A DNA stretch of 64,000 bases from Actinokineospora fastidiosa (GTDB taxonomy: Bacteria; Actinomycetota; Actinomycetes; Mycobacteriales; Pseudonocardiaceae). Under the pieces are notes generated by a model. The model worked only from the letters and a program-made list of their open reading frames with translations, did not search any database and was not told the DNA's origin. This document shows, in pieces, positions 11,780 to 20,199 of the stretch. Every line of letters starts with the position of its first letter. Position 1 is the stretch's first letter. The translations under genes were made by a program, and so were the position numbers. Location of the stretch: assembly GCF_014648415.1 (NCBI RefSeq), contig NZ_BMRB01000004.1, forward strand, positions 1 to 64,000, in the 5' to 3' direction.

Positions 11780-12582
11780 CCTGCCTGGTGGGGCTCGCCG
11801 AGTGGCGGCTGCCGGTGTCCGGCGTCGAGGCCGTGCGGCTGGCGGCGGCTGTGGGCGCCGACGGCGTGCAACTCGACCTCGGCGGACCAGGCCGGGGTCA
11901 CTGGGTCGACGCGCCGGGCCGCGTGGACGCGCTGCTTGCCGCGGCGCACGCCCAGGGAGTGCGGCTGCTCGCGCTTGCGGGCAACCGGTTCAACGATGTC
12001 GGCCTGACCTCCGACGCCGCGACCGTCCGGCCGTTGCTCGAGCGGTTGCTGGACGCGGCGGTGGCGTTGGGCGTGCCGCTGGCGTTCGTGCCGAGCTTCC
12101 GCCGCGGCGCGATCGACGGCCCGGACGCGTTCGCGCGCACCGCCGAGGCGCTGCGCTGGGGCGCGGCCGAGGCGGCCGCGCGTGGCCTGGTGCTGGCCAA
12201 CGAGAACGTGCTCGCCCGCGATCAGGCCCGGGCCCTCGTCGACCGGGTCGGCTCGACCGCCTTCCGGCTGGTGCTGGACACGTTCAACCCCGTGACGGCG
12301 GGGCTGCGCGCGGACGCCCTGGTCGCGTCGCTGGGCGACGTGGTGGCCGATCAGGTCCACCTCAAGGACGGCCCTTCCGACGGCGGCTCCTCCCCGTTGC
12401 TCGGCGCCGGGGAGGGGAGGCTCGACGACGCCGTGCAAGCGCTGCACGCCCACTCGGTGGCGGTGCGCGCGCTCGTGGTGGAGAACGACTACCGCGACGG
12501 AGATCTCGCGCGGATGTCCACCGACCTCGCCTGGGCGCGGCGCCGTGCCCGGCGTTTCACTCCGACAGAGGCAGGGAGATGA
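11776..12582 (+). CDS. Sugar phosphate isomerase/epimerase-like TIM barrel (IolE type)
   Basis: Protein of 268 residues with the xylose-isomerase-like AP-endonuclease-2 fold. Metal-ligand positions are suggested by Glu in LANEN, Asp in LVLDTFNP, His in DQVHLKDG and Glu in LGAGEGRLD. Relatives include inosose dehydratase, hexulose epimerases and sugar isomerases, so the exact reaction cannot be told. It is coupled by 4-base overlaps on both sides. A second member of the family lies in the later operon and is only distantly similar in sequence. Confidence 0.8.
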   Translation: MTCLVGLAEWRLPVSGVEAVRLAAAVGADGVQLDLGGPGRGHWVDAPGRVDALLAAAHAQGVRLLALAGNRFNDVGLTSDAATVRPLLERLLDAAVALGVPLAFVPSFRRGAIDGPDAFARTAEALRWGAAEAAARGLVLANENVLARDQARALVDRVGSTAFRLVLDTFNPVTAGLRADALVASLGDVVADQVHLKDGPSDGGSSPLLGAGEGRLDDAVQALHAHSVAVRALVVENDYRDGDLARMSTDLAWARRRARRFTPTEAGR

Positions 12583-13271
12583 CCGATACCCAGCTGCCGA
12601 TCACCGTCGAGGTGTCGGCGTTGCTGTTCGACATGGACGGCACGCTCGTCGACTCGACGGCCGTCGTCGAGCGCACTTGGCGCTCGTTCGCCGCCAGGCA
12701 CCGCCTGGACCCCGAGCGGATCCTCGCGGTCTCGCACGGGCGCCGCACCGAGGAGACCGTCGCCGAGTTCGCGCCCGCGGGCGTCGATGTCCGCGCCGAG
12801 GCGCTGCGGGTGATCGCCAGCGAGGTCGGCGACACCGACGGGATCATCCCGGTGCCCGGCGCGCCCGAGCTGCTGGCCGCGCTGCCCTCGGCGGGCTGGG
12901 CCGTGGTGACCTCGGCGGGCCGCGCGCTCGCCGAGGCCAGGATGGCCGCGGCCGGGCTGCCCATGCCCGCCGTCGTGATCAGCGCGGATGACGTGCGGGC
13001 AGGCAAGCCGAGCCCGGAGGGCTACCTGGCCGCCGCCGACCGGCTCGGCGCCGCGCCGGAGGACGCGATCGTCTTCGAGGACGCCGAGGCGGGAGTGCGG
13101 GCCGCGCGGGCGTCCGGCGCCCGCACCGTGGTGGTCGGCGCGTGTGCCGCGCCCTCCACCGAAGGGCTCGACCGGGTCGCGGATCTGCGCGGCGTCCGGG
13201 TCGAGCAGGCGGCCGGACGGCTGCGGGTGTCGTACCCGAGTATCCGAATATGGGGGATGGGGAATGACTGA
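12579..13271 (+). CDS. HAD-superfamily sugar/cyclitol phosphatase
   Basis: Protein of 230 residues with the four HAD motifs: LLFDMDGTLVDST (nucleophile Asp), VVTSAGR, GKPSPEGY (Lys) and VFEDAEAGVRAA. The cap and length match beta-phosphoglucomutase-like phosphatases (Gph/DOG type). In the pathway it would remove phosphate from a cyclitol or sugar phosphate. The ATG shares ATGA with the previous stop. The end overlaps the cyclase start by 8 bases, and its C-terminal 20 residues (YPSIRIWGMGND) are unusual. Confidence 0.82.
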   Translation: MTDTQLPITVEVSALLFDMDGTLVDSTAVVERTWRSFAARHRLDPERILAVSHGRRTEETVAEFAPAGVDVRAEALRVIASEVGDTDGIIPVPGAPELLAALPSAGWAVVTSAGRALAEARMAAAGLPMPAVVISADDVRAGKPSPEGYLAAADRLGAAPEDAIVFEDAEAGVRAARASGARTVVVGACAAPSTEGLDRVADLRGVRVEQAAGRLRVSYPSIRIWGMGND

Positions 13272-14466
13272 GACGACCGGACTGCACGTCGACGGGGCCG
13301 GGTCGTGGCTCGTCCGCGCCCGGAAGGAGGTCAGCTATGAGGTGCGGGTCCGCGACAACCTGTTCCGGCCCGACCGGTCCGACCTGGTGGAGATCGGCTC
13401 GGACTCCCCGGGTGGTCGCCGCCGGGTCGTCGTGATCGACGGCAACGTCGATCTGCTGCACGGCGAGCGGATCCGCGCCTACTTCGACCACCACGCCGTG
13501 GACTGCGCGATGGTGGTGGTCAAAGCGGATGAAACGGTGAAAGACCTCGCGACCGCCGCACGGGTCGCCGAGGAGCTCGACCGGTTCGGCATCGCGCGCA
13601 GGCGGGAGCCGGTCATCGTCATCGGCGGCGGCGTGCTCATGGATGTCGTGGGCCTGATCGCGAGCCTCTACCGGCGCGGGACGCCGTTCGTGCGGGTGCC
13701 GACCACGCTCATCGGACTCGTCGACGCCGGTCTCGGCGCCAAGACCGGGGTGAACTTCAACGGCCACAAGAACAGGCTCGGCTCCTACGCGCCCGCGGAG
13801 CTCACCCTGCTCGACCGGTCGTTCCTGTCGACTGTGGACCGCAGGCACATCAGCAACGGGCTCGCGGAGATACTGAAGCTCGCGTTGATCAAGGACCGGG
13901 CGCTGTTCGAGCTGCTGGCCGAACACGGACAGGTGCTCCTGCGCGAGAAGTTCCAGGGCCGCACGCCGATCGGCGACACCGCCGCGGTCGCTGTCCTGCA
14001 CGCGGCCACGCAGGGGATGCTGGAGGAACTGCAGCCGAACCTCTGGGAGTCCGAGCTGGAGCGCTGCCTGGATTACGGGCACACGTTCAGCCCCACGATC
14101 GAGATGCGTGCGCTGCCCGCGCTGCTGCACGGCGAGGCGGTCTGCGTGGACATGGCCCTGACCACCGTTCTCGCCTATCGGCGGGGATTGCTGAGCGAGG
14201 ACGAGCGCGACCGCGTCCTGACGGTCATGGCGGCGCTGGAACTGCCGACCTGGCATCCCCTGGTCGCGCCCGACGTCCTGCTGCAGGCGCTTGCGGACAC
14301 GGTGCGGCATCGCGACGGACAGCAGCGGCTGCCGCTGCCCGTCGGGATCGGCGACGTCACCTTCGTGAACGACGTCAGCGCGCAGGAGCTCGAGGCGGCG
14401 GCAGTCCTGCAGCGAGAACTGAGCGAAACGCGTTTTCGTCGCATCGCCGCAGGTAAATGCGTATAA
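13264..14466 (+). CDS. Sugar phosphate cyclase, 2-epi-5-epi-valiolone synthase type
   Basis: Protein of 400 residues related to 3-dehydroquinate synthase. It has the NAD-binding GGGVLMDVVG (121-130), VRVPTTLIGLVDAG with AKTGVNF, and predicted zinc ligands Glu202 (NGLAEILK), His273 (DYGHTFSP) and His289 (LLHGEAV). The NLWESELER and DYGHTFSPTIEM blocks are characteristic of C7-cyclitol synthases that cyclise sedoheptulose 7-phosphate, rather than of dehydroquinate synthase. EEVS, the epimeric EVS activity or a close variant cannot be separated by eye. This enzyme defines the cluster as C7-cyclitol-forming. GGGGGATGGGGA lies just ahead of the ATG. Confidence 0.88.
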   Translation: MTETTGLHVDGAGSWLVRARKEVSYEVRVRDNLFRPDRSDLVEIGSDSPGGRRRVVVIDGNVDLLHGERIRAYFDHHAVDCAMVVVKADETVKDLATAARVAEELDRFGIARRREPVIVIGGGVLMDVVGLIASLYRRGTPFVRVPTTLIGLVDAGLGAKTGVNFNGHKNRLGSYAPAELTLLDRSFLSTVDRRHISNGLAEILKLALIKDRALFELLAEHGQVLLREKFQGRTPIGDTAAVAVLHAATQGMLEELQPNLWESELERCLDYGHTFSPTIEMRALPALLHGEAVCVDMALTTVLAYRRGLLSEDERDRVLTVMAALELPTWHPLVAPDVLLQALADTVRHRDGQQRLPLPVGIGDVTFVNDVSAQELEAAAVLQRELSETRFRRIAAGKCV

Positions 14467-14518
14467 CCGAATAGCGCTCAAGCGGGGAGTCGGGCAGTCC
14501 GCCGGTGAGTCGTCTGTC

Positions 14519-14547
14519 TTGACGGTCAATACGGGATAGTCTAGTTT
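14519..14547 (+). promoter_or_regulatory. Promoter of the StrR-type regulator gene
   Basis: TTGACG (14519-14524) and TAGTTT (14542-14547) are separated by exactly 17 bases in the gap after the cyclase gene, about 120 bases before the regulator ATG. This is among the better sigma-70-type promoters in the window. Confidence 0.6.
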
Positions 14548-14645
14548 TGTAGTGGGGGGTACAGTTTAGGTCGCGCCAGTGCGGCGGCCCACTCCTCTGT
14601 CCAGAGTAAGCACTCCGCTGTTCGTCCTTTCTCCTGTTCATGTCT

Positions 14646-14666
14646 GACAACAACCTGGGGGTTGTC
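14646..14666 (+). promoter_or_regulatory. Inverted repeat covering the regulator's ribosome-binding site
   Basis: GACAAC and GTTGTC are perfect inverted repeats 9 bases apart, with an alternative ACAACC/GGTTGT stem and TGGG loop. The GGGGG ribosome-binding site lies inside, and the ATG follows 3 bases after the repeat. It could be an autoregulatory operator or an RNA hairpin that masks translation; both are inference. Confidence 0.45.
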
Positions 14667-14669
14667 TAG

Positions 14670-15650
14670 ATGTCGACAAGGCTTGCCCTGCTCGCCGACA
14701 CCGCGGTCAAAGTCCCGGTGAAGACCCTGCTGGACGCGGATTCTCCGAGGTTGGCGGGCATCGATGAATCCCACGCGCAATTGCTTGCCGCACTGCACAC
14801 TTCTTTGCCTCCTATCATCGCCCACCGCGACACCATGCGGGTCATCGACGGTATGCACCGCCTGCGCGCCGCCATAATCCGCGGCGACGACGCGATCGAG
14901 GCGCGCTTCTTCGAGGGGAGCGAAAAGGACGCTTTCGTCGTCGCCGTCGAGGCCAACGTCGGGCACGGGCTCCCGCTGACGATGTCCGACCGCATGGCGG
15001 CGGCCAAGCGCATCGTCCGCACCCATCCGGAGTGGTCGGACCGGGCGATCGCGACCGCGAGCGGGGTCGCGGCGAAGGTGGTCGCCGCGATGCGGTGTGC
15101 AAGTGCGGATATTCCGCATTTGCACACCAGGATCGGCCGGGACGGCCGAGTCCGTCCACTCGACTCCGCCGCGGGCCGCAGGCTCGCTGGCGACCTGTTG
15201 CGGGAGAACCCGCAGGCCTCGCTCCGCGAGATCGTCCGCGCGGCCAACATCTCCCTCGGCACCGCGCGGGACGTGCGGGAACGGTTGCGGCGGGGCGAGG
15301 ACCCGGTCCTGCCGAGGCAGCGCGACGCGCGCGACAGGCGGCGGCGGCCCGCCCCTGAGCCCAAGGTGATCGGCAGCGTGAACGACGGGGACCGCGGACG
15401 CGTGGCGGGGGACATGGTCTCGGTCCTGCGCAGGCTCCGCACCGACCCGTCGCTGCGCTTCAGCGAGGACGGCCGGTTCCTGCTCCGCCTCCTGGATGTC
15501 CACGCCATCGACGCGGACACCTGGAAGCGGCTGACCGACAACACCCCGCCGCACTGCCTGCGGACGGTCGCGGAGTTGGCCGAGGGCTGCGCCGACGTGT
15601 GGCGGCGGTTCGCGGACCAACTCAAGCAGTACCAGCGCGAGTCGGCCTAG
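14670..15650 (+). CDS. StrR-family pathway-specific transcriptional activator
   Basis: Protein of 326 residues with a ParB-like N-terminal domain containing RVIDGMHRLRAA (57-68) and HGLPLTMSDRMAAAKRI, then a helix-turn-helix near 122-142 (WSDRAIATASGVAAKVV). The GRDGRVRPL and SLREIVRAANIS blocks are StrR-like. StrR, NovG, Bbr and KasT activate streptomycin, novobiocin, balhimycin and kasugamycin clusters, so this is the likely cluster activator. It follows its own promoter. The family usually binds GTTCGA-N17-TCGAAC-like sites, but no exact copy was found here. Confidence 0.85.
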   Translation: MSTRLALLADTAVKVPVKTLLDADSPRLAGIDESHAQLLAALHTSLPPIIAHRDTMRVIDGMHRLRAAIIRGDDAIEARFFEGSEKDAFVVAVEANVGHGLPLTMSDRMAAAKRIVRTHPEWSDRAIATASGVAAKVVAAMRCASADIPHLHTRIGRDGRVRPLDSAAGRRLAGDLLRENPQASLREIVRAANISLGTARDVRERLRRGEDPVLPRQRDARDRRRRPAPEPKVIGSVNDGDRGRVAGDMVSVLRRLRTDPSLRFSEDGRFLLRLLDVHAIDADTWKRLTDNTPPHCLRTVAELAEGCADVWRRFADQLKQYQRESA

Positions 15651-15659
15651 TCGCCGAGG

Positions 15660-16874
15660 ATGACCGCAACGGCACCGGGCGCCGCGCCCACATCGCCAAC
15701 CGAGCAGCAGCCGCCGTTCCTCGGCGCGTCATCCCGTCGCAGGCGGGCAGCGCTGGTGGTGCTCGCGGTCTCGGCGTTCGTCGTCGTGACCACCGAGATG
15801 CTCCCCGTGGGGCTGATGGCGCTCATCAGCGAAGACCTCGATGTCACGCCCGCGAACGTCGGACTGCTGATGACCGGCTACGCGTTCACCGTGGGCCTGT
15901 CGGCGAGCCCGCTGACGGCGTGGACCTCCCGATGGCCTCGCCGCAGCCTGTTCCTGGTCGTCTGCGCTGTCTTCGCGAGCGGAACGGTGCTGGCCGGACT
16001 GGCGACGAGCTATCCCATGCTGTTGGCCGCCCGGCTGCTGTGCGGGGCGGCGCACGGGGTGTTCTTCTCGATCGTCAACGGGTACGCCGCGGCGCTCGCG
16101 GGTCCCGCGCGCGCGGGACGGGCGGTGGCGGTGATCGTCGCGGGGAACCTGGTGGCCATCGTGCTCGGGATGCCGCTGGGCAGCGCGTTGGCCTCCGTCG
16201 CGGGGTGGCGGGTCGCGTTCGCCATCGTCGCCGCCGTGTGCGTGGCGATGCTGGTCGCCGCCTTCTCCATCCTCCCCGCGGTGCCCGCGCAGCCGACCGT
16301 GCGGCTGGTCGACCTGCCGCGGGTGGCGCGCACGCCAGGTCTGCGCTCGATCGTGGTGGTCACCGCGCTCGTGTGCCTGGCGCACTTCACCGTCTACACG
16401 TACGCGACACCGCTGCTGCACAACGCGGGCATGTCCAGCGGAGCGACCAGCGGGGCGTTGCTGCTGTACGGGTTGGCGGGGCTGGCCAGCACCTGGCTCG
16501 TCGGCGTCGTCGCCGACCGGCGCATGCGACTGTGCCTGTTCGTCGCGATCGGGGCGCACGTGAGCGCGCTGGTCGCGCTCGCACTGGGCGCCGAGGTCGG
16601 GCTCGTGACGGTCGTGGCCTTCGCCGCCCTGAGCGCCGCGTTCACCGCGCTGACCATCGGCCTGCAGGCCGTGCTGCTCACCATCGCCGACGGCCACGTC
16701 GACGCGGCCAGCTCGCTGTACGTGGCCACGTTCAATATCGGCATCGGCGGCGGCGCCTTTATCGGCGGACTCGTCGTCGATCGCGCGGGTGTCCATTCGC
16801 TGCCCTCTGTGGCAATCTTGTTCGTAACCGCTGCGGCTGTGGTCATGTGGAGAATTCGCGACCCCCGAGCGTGA
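15660..16874 (+). CDS. MFS transporter, AraJ/CmlR-like drug or sugar efflux
   Basis: Carrier of 404 residues with twelve predicted hydrophobic segments. It has the family motif TTEMLPVGLM in helix 1 and GNLVAIVLGMPLGSAL in helix 5, as in arabinose-efflux and chloramphenicol-efflux permeases. It begins 10 bases after the StrR-type gene and its stop lies at a possible GTGA start for the TreS-like gene. In this context it probably exports the finished compound or an intermediate and may provide self-resistance. The ribosome-binding site is poor, suggesting coupling to the regulator. Confidence 0.82.
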   Translation: MTATAPGAAPTSPTEQQPPFLGASSRRRRAALVVLAVSAFVVVTTEMLPVGLMALISEDLDVTPANVGLLMTGYAFTVGLSASPLTAWTSRWPRRSLFLVVCAVFASGTVLAGLATSYPMLLAARLLCGAAHGVFFSIVNGYAAALAGPARAGRAVAVIVAGNLVAIVLGMPLGSALASVAGWRVAFAIVAAVCVAMLVAAFSILPAVPAQPTVRLVDLPRVARTPGLRSIVVVTALVCLAHFTVYTYATPLLHNAGMSSGATSGALLLYGLAGLASTWLVGVVADRRMRLCLFVAIGAHVSALVALALGAEVGLVTVVAFAALSAAFTALTIGLQAVLLTIADGHVDAASSLYVATFNIGIGGGAFIGGLVVDRAGVHSLPSVAILFVTAAAVVMWRIRDPRA

Positions 16875-16915
16875 CTTCTGGCAATCCGTGGACAAGCAGA
16901 GATACGGAGATCTCC

Positions 16916-18676
16916 TTGAGTGCACAGCGTCACCCCGTGCCCGCCGGGGGCACCGCGGACAATAAGAGCTGGTTCAAGAGCGCGGTCTTCTACCAGCTCC
17001 ACGTGCGCGCGTTCCACGACTCGAACGGTGATGGGGTAGGTGACCTGGAAGGGCTTCGGCAGAAGCTCGACTACCTGGAATGGCTCGGCGTGACCTGCAT
17101 CTGGTTGCTGCCGATCTACGAGTCGCCGCTCGGCGACGGCGGATATGACGTGTCCGACTACGAGACGATTCAGCCGAAGCTCGGCACCACGGCGGAATTC
17201 CGGCGGCTCGTCGCCGACGTGCACCGGCGCGGAATGCATATCATCACCGATTTCGTCCTGAACCACACGAGCGTCGAGCACGCCTGGTTCCAGGCGTCGC
17301 GCTCCGACCCGGACGGGCCGTACGGGGACTTCTACGTCTGGTCCGACACGAACACCGGGTACCCGGACGCGCGCATCATCTTCAACGACAGCGAGCACTC
17401 GAACTGGGCCTACGACCCGGTGCGGAAGCAGTACTACTGGCACAGGTTCTACACGCACCAGGCCGACCTGAACTTCGAGAACGAGCGGGTGCAGCAGGCG
17501 CTTCTCGACGTGATGCGGTTCTGGCTGGACCTGGGGGTGGACGGGTTCCGCCTGGACGCCGTGCCCTTCCTGTTCGAGAGCGAGGGAACCAACTGCGAGA
17601 ACCTTCCCGGGACGCACCAGTACCTGAAGCGGCTGCGCGCCGAGATGGACCGCCTCTACCCCGGGCGACTGCTGCTCGCCGAGGCCGACGAGTGGCCGAA
17701 CGACGTGCTGGAGTACTTCGGTGATCCGGCGGTGGGCGGCGACGAGTGCGACATGGCCTTCCACTTTCCGCTGACCCCCCGCGTGTTCATCGCGCTGCGC
17801 CGGGAGGAGCGCTACCCGATCTCGGAGATCCTGGCCGAGGTGCCCAAGATCCCGGACAACTGCCAGTGGGCGATATTCCTCCGGAACCATGACGAGCTCG
17901 CGCTGAGCATGGTGTCGGAGGAGGAGTACGAGTACATGCATTCGCAGTACGCGCCCGAGCCGAGGATGCGCGTCAACACCGGTATCCGACGCCGAATGGC
18001 GCCGCTACTCGACAACGACCAGGACAAGCTCCGGCTGGTCACCGCCTTGCTGTTCAGCTTCCCCGGCTCGCCGGTCCTCTACTACGGCGACGAGATCGGT
18101 ATGGGCGACAATATCTGGCTGCCCGACAGGGACGGCTTGCGCACGCCGATGCAGTGGTCGGCTGAGGCGAACGCCGGATTCTCCGAATGCGCCGCCGATG
18201 AGCTCTACCTGCCGGTGGTGTCGGACCCGGAGTACGCCTGCGACGTGGTGAACGTCGCCGACCAGCGGAACCGGGAGGGGTCGCTGCTGCGGTTCGTGCG
18301 CTCGATGATCGCCATCCGCAAGGCGCACCCCGAGTTCGGTCTGGGGTCGTACGAGGAGCTGGACACCGGAAATCCGGCGATCCTAGCGTTTGTCAGGAGG
18401 CACCAGGGTTCGTTCGTGCTGTGTGTGAACAATCTGTCCTCGGTCGAACAGTCGGTGAGGCTGGACATCGAGCGGTACGGCGTGGCGAGCCTGACTGATT
18501 GTCAGGACCACCAGACAGTCGTGAGGACCGACGATGGCGCCTACGAGCTGGTTCTTCCCCGGTTCGGATTCCGCTGGCTGCAAAATCAAACCCTGACCAA
18601 GGCCTTCATCGACGATTTCACGTCGGTCAGCGCGCTGACGGCAGGAGATGGTGAGAACATAGCGGCCGTGAGTTGA
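16916..18676 (+). CDS. treS: Trehalose synthase (maltose alpha-D-glucosyltransferase, GH13)
   Basis: About 586 residues, a full-length TreS-type GH13 enzyme. The catalytic triad is visible as Asp214 (GFRLDAVPF), Glu256 (LLLAEADEWP) and Asp326 (FLRNHDEL), each 16 positions before its counterpart in mycobacterial TreS. The blocks YGDEIGMGDNIWL and RDGLRTPMQW are diagnostic. TreS interconverts maltose and trehalose. Here it may make the trehalose scaffold or rearrange a cyclitol-containing disaccharide. TTG was chosen for its GGAGA ribosome-binding site; a GTG at 16871 overlapping the MFS stop is equally possible. No maltokinase domain is fused. Confidence 0.85.
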   Translation: MSAQRHPVPAGGTADNKSWFKSAVFYQLHVRAFHDSNGDGVGDLEGLRQKLDYLEWLGVTCIWLLPIYESPLGDGGYDVSDYETIQPKLGTTAEFRRLVADVHRRGMHIITDFVLNHTSVEHAWFQASRSDPDGPYGDFYVWSDTNTGYPDARIIFNDSEHSNWAYDPVRKQYYWHRFYTHQADLNFENERVQQALLDVMRFWLDLGVDGFRLDAVPFLFESEGTNCENLPGTHQYLKRLRAEMDRLYPGRLLLAEADEWPNDVLEYFGDPAVGGDECDMAFHFPLTPRVFIALRREERYPISEILAEVPKIPDNCQWAIFLRNHDELALSMVSEEEYEYMHSQYAPEPRMRVNTGIRRRMAPLLDNDQDKLRLVTALLFSFPGSPVLYYGDEIGMGDNIWLPDRDGLRTPMQWSAEANAGFSECAADELYLPVVSDPEYACDVVNVADQRNREGSLLRFVRSMIAIRKAHPEFGLGSYEELDTGNPAILAFVRRHQGSFVLCVNNLSSVEQSVRLDIERYGVASLTDCQDHQTVVRTDDGAYELVLPRFGFRWLQNQTLTKAFIDDFTSVSALTAGDGENIAAVS

Positions 18677-18737
18677 CGAGTTCCGGTGAGCCGCGACACG
18701 CCCAACCCCGGCGTGGAGTCGGAAGGGATTACCGTTC

Positions 18738-20135
18738 ATGCGCTTGCTGACGTGTAGTAATAGCGGGCCGATCGCATCGTCATCGGGAAGTCGGGGAGGT
18801 GCGGGCACGCCACCGCCGGGCGGTCTCGTGCCCATGCTCTCCGCGCTCCTCGACGACTTGGGCGGTGCGTGGTTCTTCTCGGCGACGGGGGACCAGCGAC
18901 CGTCCCAGCCGACCCGGAACGACGTCACCTGGTTTCCGGTGACGGTGTCCGGCCAGGAAACGTCCATGCGCAGCAGGGCCGCCGCCATCAAGCTTTTCCT
19001 GTGGACGTTCCACTACCTCCACGACACCTCGGTGGAGCCCGCGTTCGATGCGCGGATGCTGGCCGATTGGCGGGCATACCAGGAGGTGAACGCCCAGTTC
19101 GGCGATGCGCTGGCGAGGGGCGGCGATGACTCGGCCGACGAGGTGGTGCTGGTGCACGACTTCCACCTGATGCTGGTGCCGGGACTGTTCCGCTCGCGCC
19201 TCGGTCGGCGGAACAGCACGCTCGTCTACTTCCACCACGTTCCCTGGTGCGACCCCGGCTACTTCGGCCTGCTGCCGGATGAGGTGCGCGGCGCTGTCCT
19301 TCGCAGCCTGCTGAGTTGCGACGTCGTCGGGTTCCACAGCTCGCTGTGGGCACAGAACTTCATGAGGTGCTGCGAGCGGTATCTGCCCGGGGTCCAGGTC
19401 GACGGCCACGTCGTGGCCTATCGGGACAACGCCACCAAGGTCGTCGCGGCACCGGGGCCGATCGATGTCGACAGCGTCCGGTCGTTGGCCGACGGTGCGC
19501 TGGTCCAGCAGTGGCGTGAGACCTTGACGGCACAGGCGGGGAACCGGAGGATTGTCGCGAGGGTCGACAGGGTGGATCTCTGGAAGAACATCGTCCGGGG
19601 TTTCGACGCCTATGAGCTCGTGCTGGACCGCACACCGTCGATCGCCGACGAGCACTGGTTCTGCGCCATAGTCAGCCCGCCTCGGTTTCCCAATGCCAGG
19701 CACGCGGAATACGAGGCACGGTGCCGTGCCGCCGAAAGTCGCATCAACGCTCGATTCGGCAGCGCCGGGGACGCGGTGACCATGGTGTACCCGACCGGTT
19801 CGGAGAACCACCGGGCGCGCGCGATCGCGGCGCTGTCGCTGGCCGACGCCGTGCTCGTGAACCCCACGTTCGACGGCCTGAACATGGTGGCGAAGGAGTC
19901 CCTTGTGGTCAATCCGCAGGCGCCCTTGCTGCTGTCGCGCAACGCGGGGGCCTTCGACCAACTCGCGCCCGCCGCGATCGCGGTGGATCCCTTCGACGTC
20001 CTGTCGACAGCCGACCTGGTGGAAACCGCGCTGCGGACGCCGCCGCGCCCGCGCGACGCCACCCACCGCGCCTGCCTCGACGACCTGGCGGCCGAGACCG
20101 CCCGCGCGTGGTTCGACCGGCTCTTGTCCGGGTGA
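18738..20135 (+). CDS. OtsA/VldE-like GT20 (pseudo)glycosyltransferase
   Basis: GT-B enzyme of 465 residues aligning end to end with trehalose-6-phosphate synthase. GGLVPML then GGAWFFS, HDFHLML (His140/Asp141), the Arg278/Lys283 donor-phosphate pair in RVDRVDLWKN, and DGLNMVAKE (Asp379, Glu387) are kept. The acceptor-side loop is different: the Tyr of the OtsA YYNQFS stretch is absent and RSRAAAIKLFLWTFHYL stands in its place. A comparable acceptor-side change is known in VldE/ValL, which couple GDP-valienol to validamine 7-phosphate through nitrogen. No aminotransferase is present here, so the acceptor atom is uncertain. No OtsB phosphatase domain is fused. Confidence 0.8.
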   Translation: MRLLTCSNSGPIASSSGSRGGAGTPPPGGLVPMLSALLDDLGGAWFFSATGDQRPSQPTRNDVTWFPVTVSGQETSMRSRAAAIKLFLWTFHYLHDTSVEPAFDARMLADWRAYQEVNAQFGDALARGGDDSADEVVLVHDFHLMLVPGLFRSRLGRRNSTLVYFHHVPWCDPGYFGLLPDEVRGAVLRSLLSCDVVGFHSSLWAQNFMRCCERYLPGVQVDGHVVAYRDNATKVVAAPGPIDVDSVRSLADGALVQQWRETLTAQAGNRRIVARVDRVDLWKNIVRGFDAYELVLDRTPSIADEHWFCAIVSPPRFPNARHAEYEARCRAAESRINARFGSAGDAVTMVYPTGSENHRARAIAALSLADAVLVNPTFDGLNMVAKESLVVNPQAPLLLSRNAGAFDQLAPAAIAVDPFDVLSTADLVETALRTPPRPRDATHRACLDDLAAETARAWFDRLLSG

Positions 20136-20199
20136 CCCCGTCGTGTCCCTGAGCAGGAAACCGCAGCAGTAAGAGCAGGTAATCCCGAATGGGGGTCAG

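Noticed and set aside
16871-16916. Alternative GTG start of the TreS-like gene
   Set aside because: The GTGA overlap is attractive but lacks a ribosome-binding site, whereas the TTG has GGAGA; kept only as an alternative.
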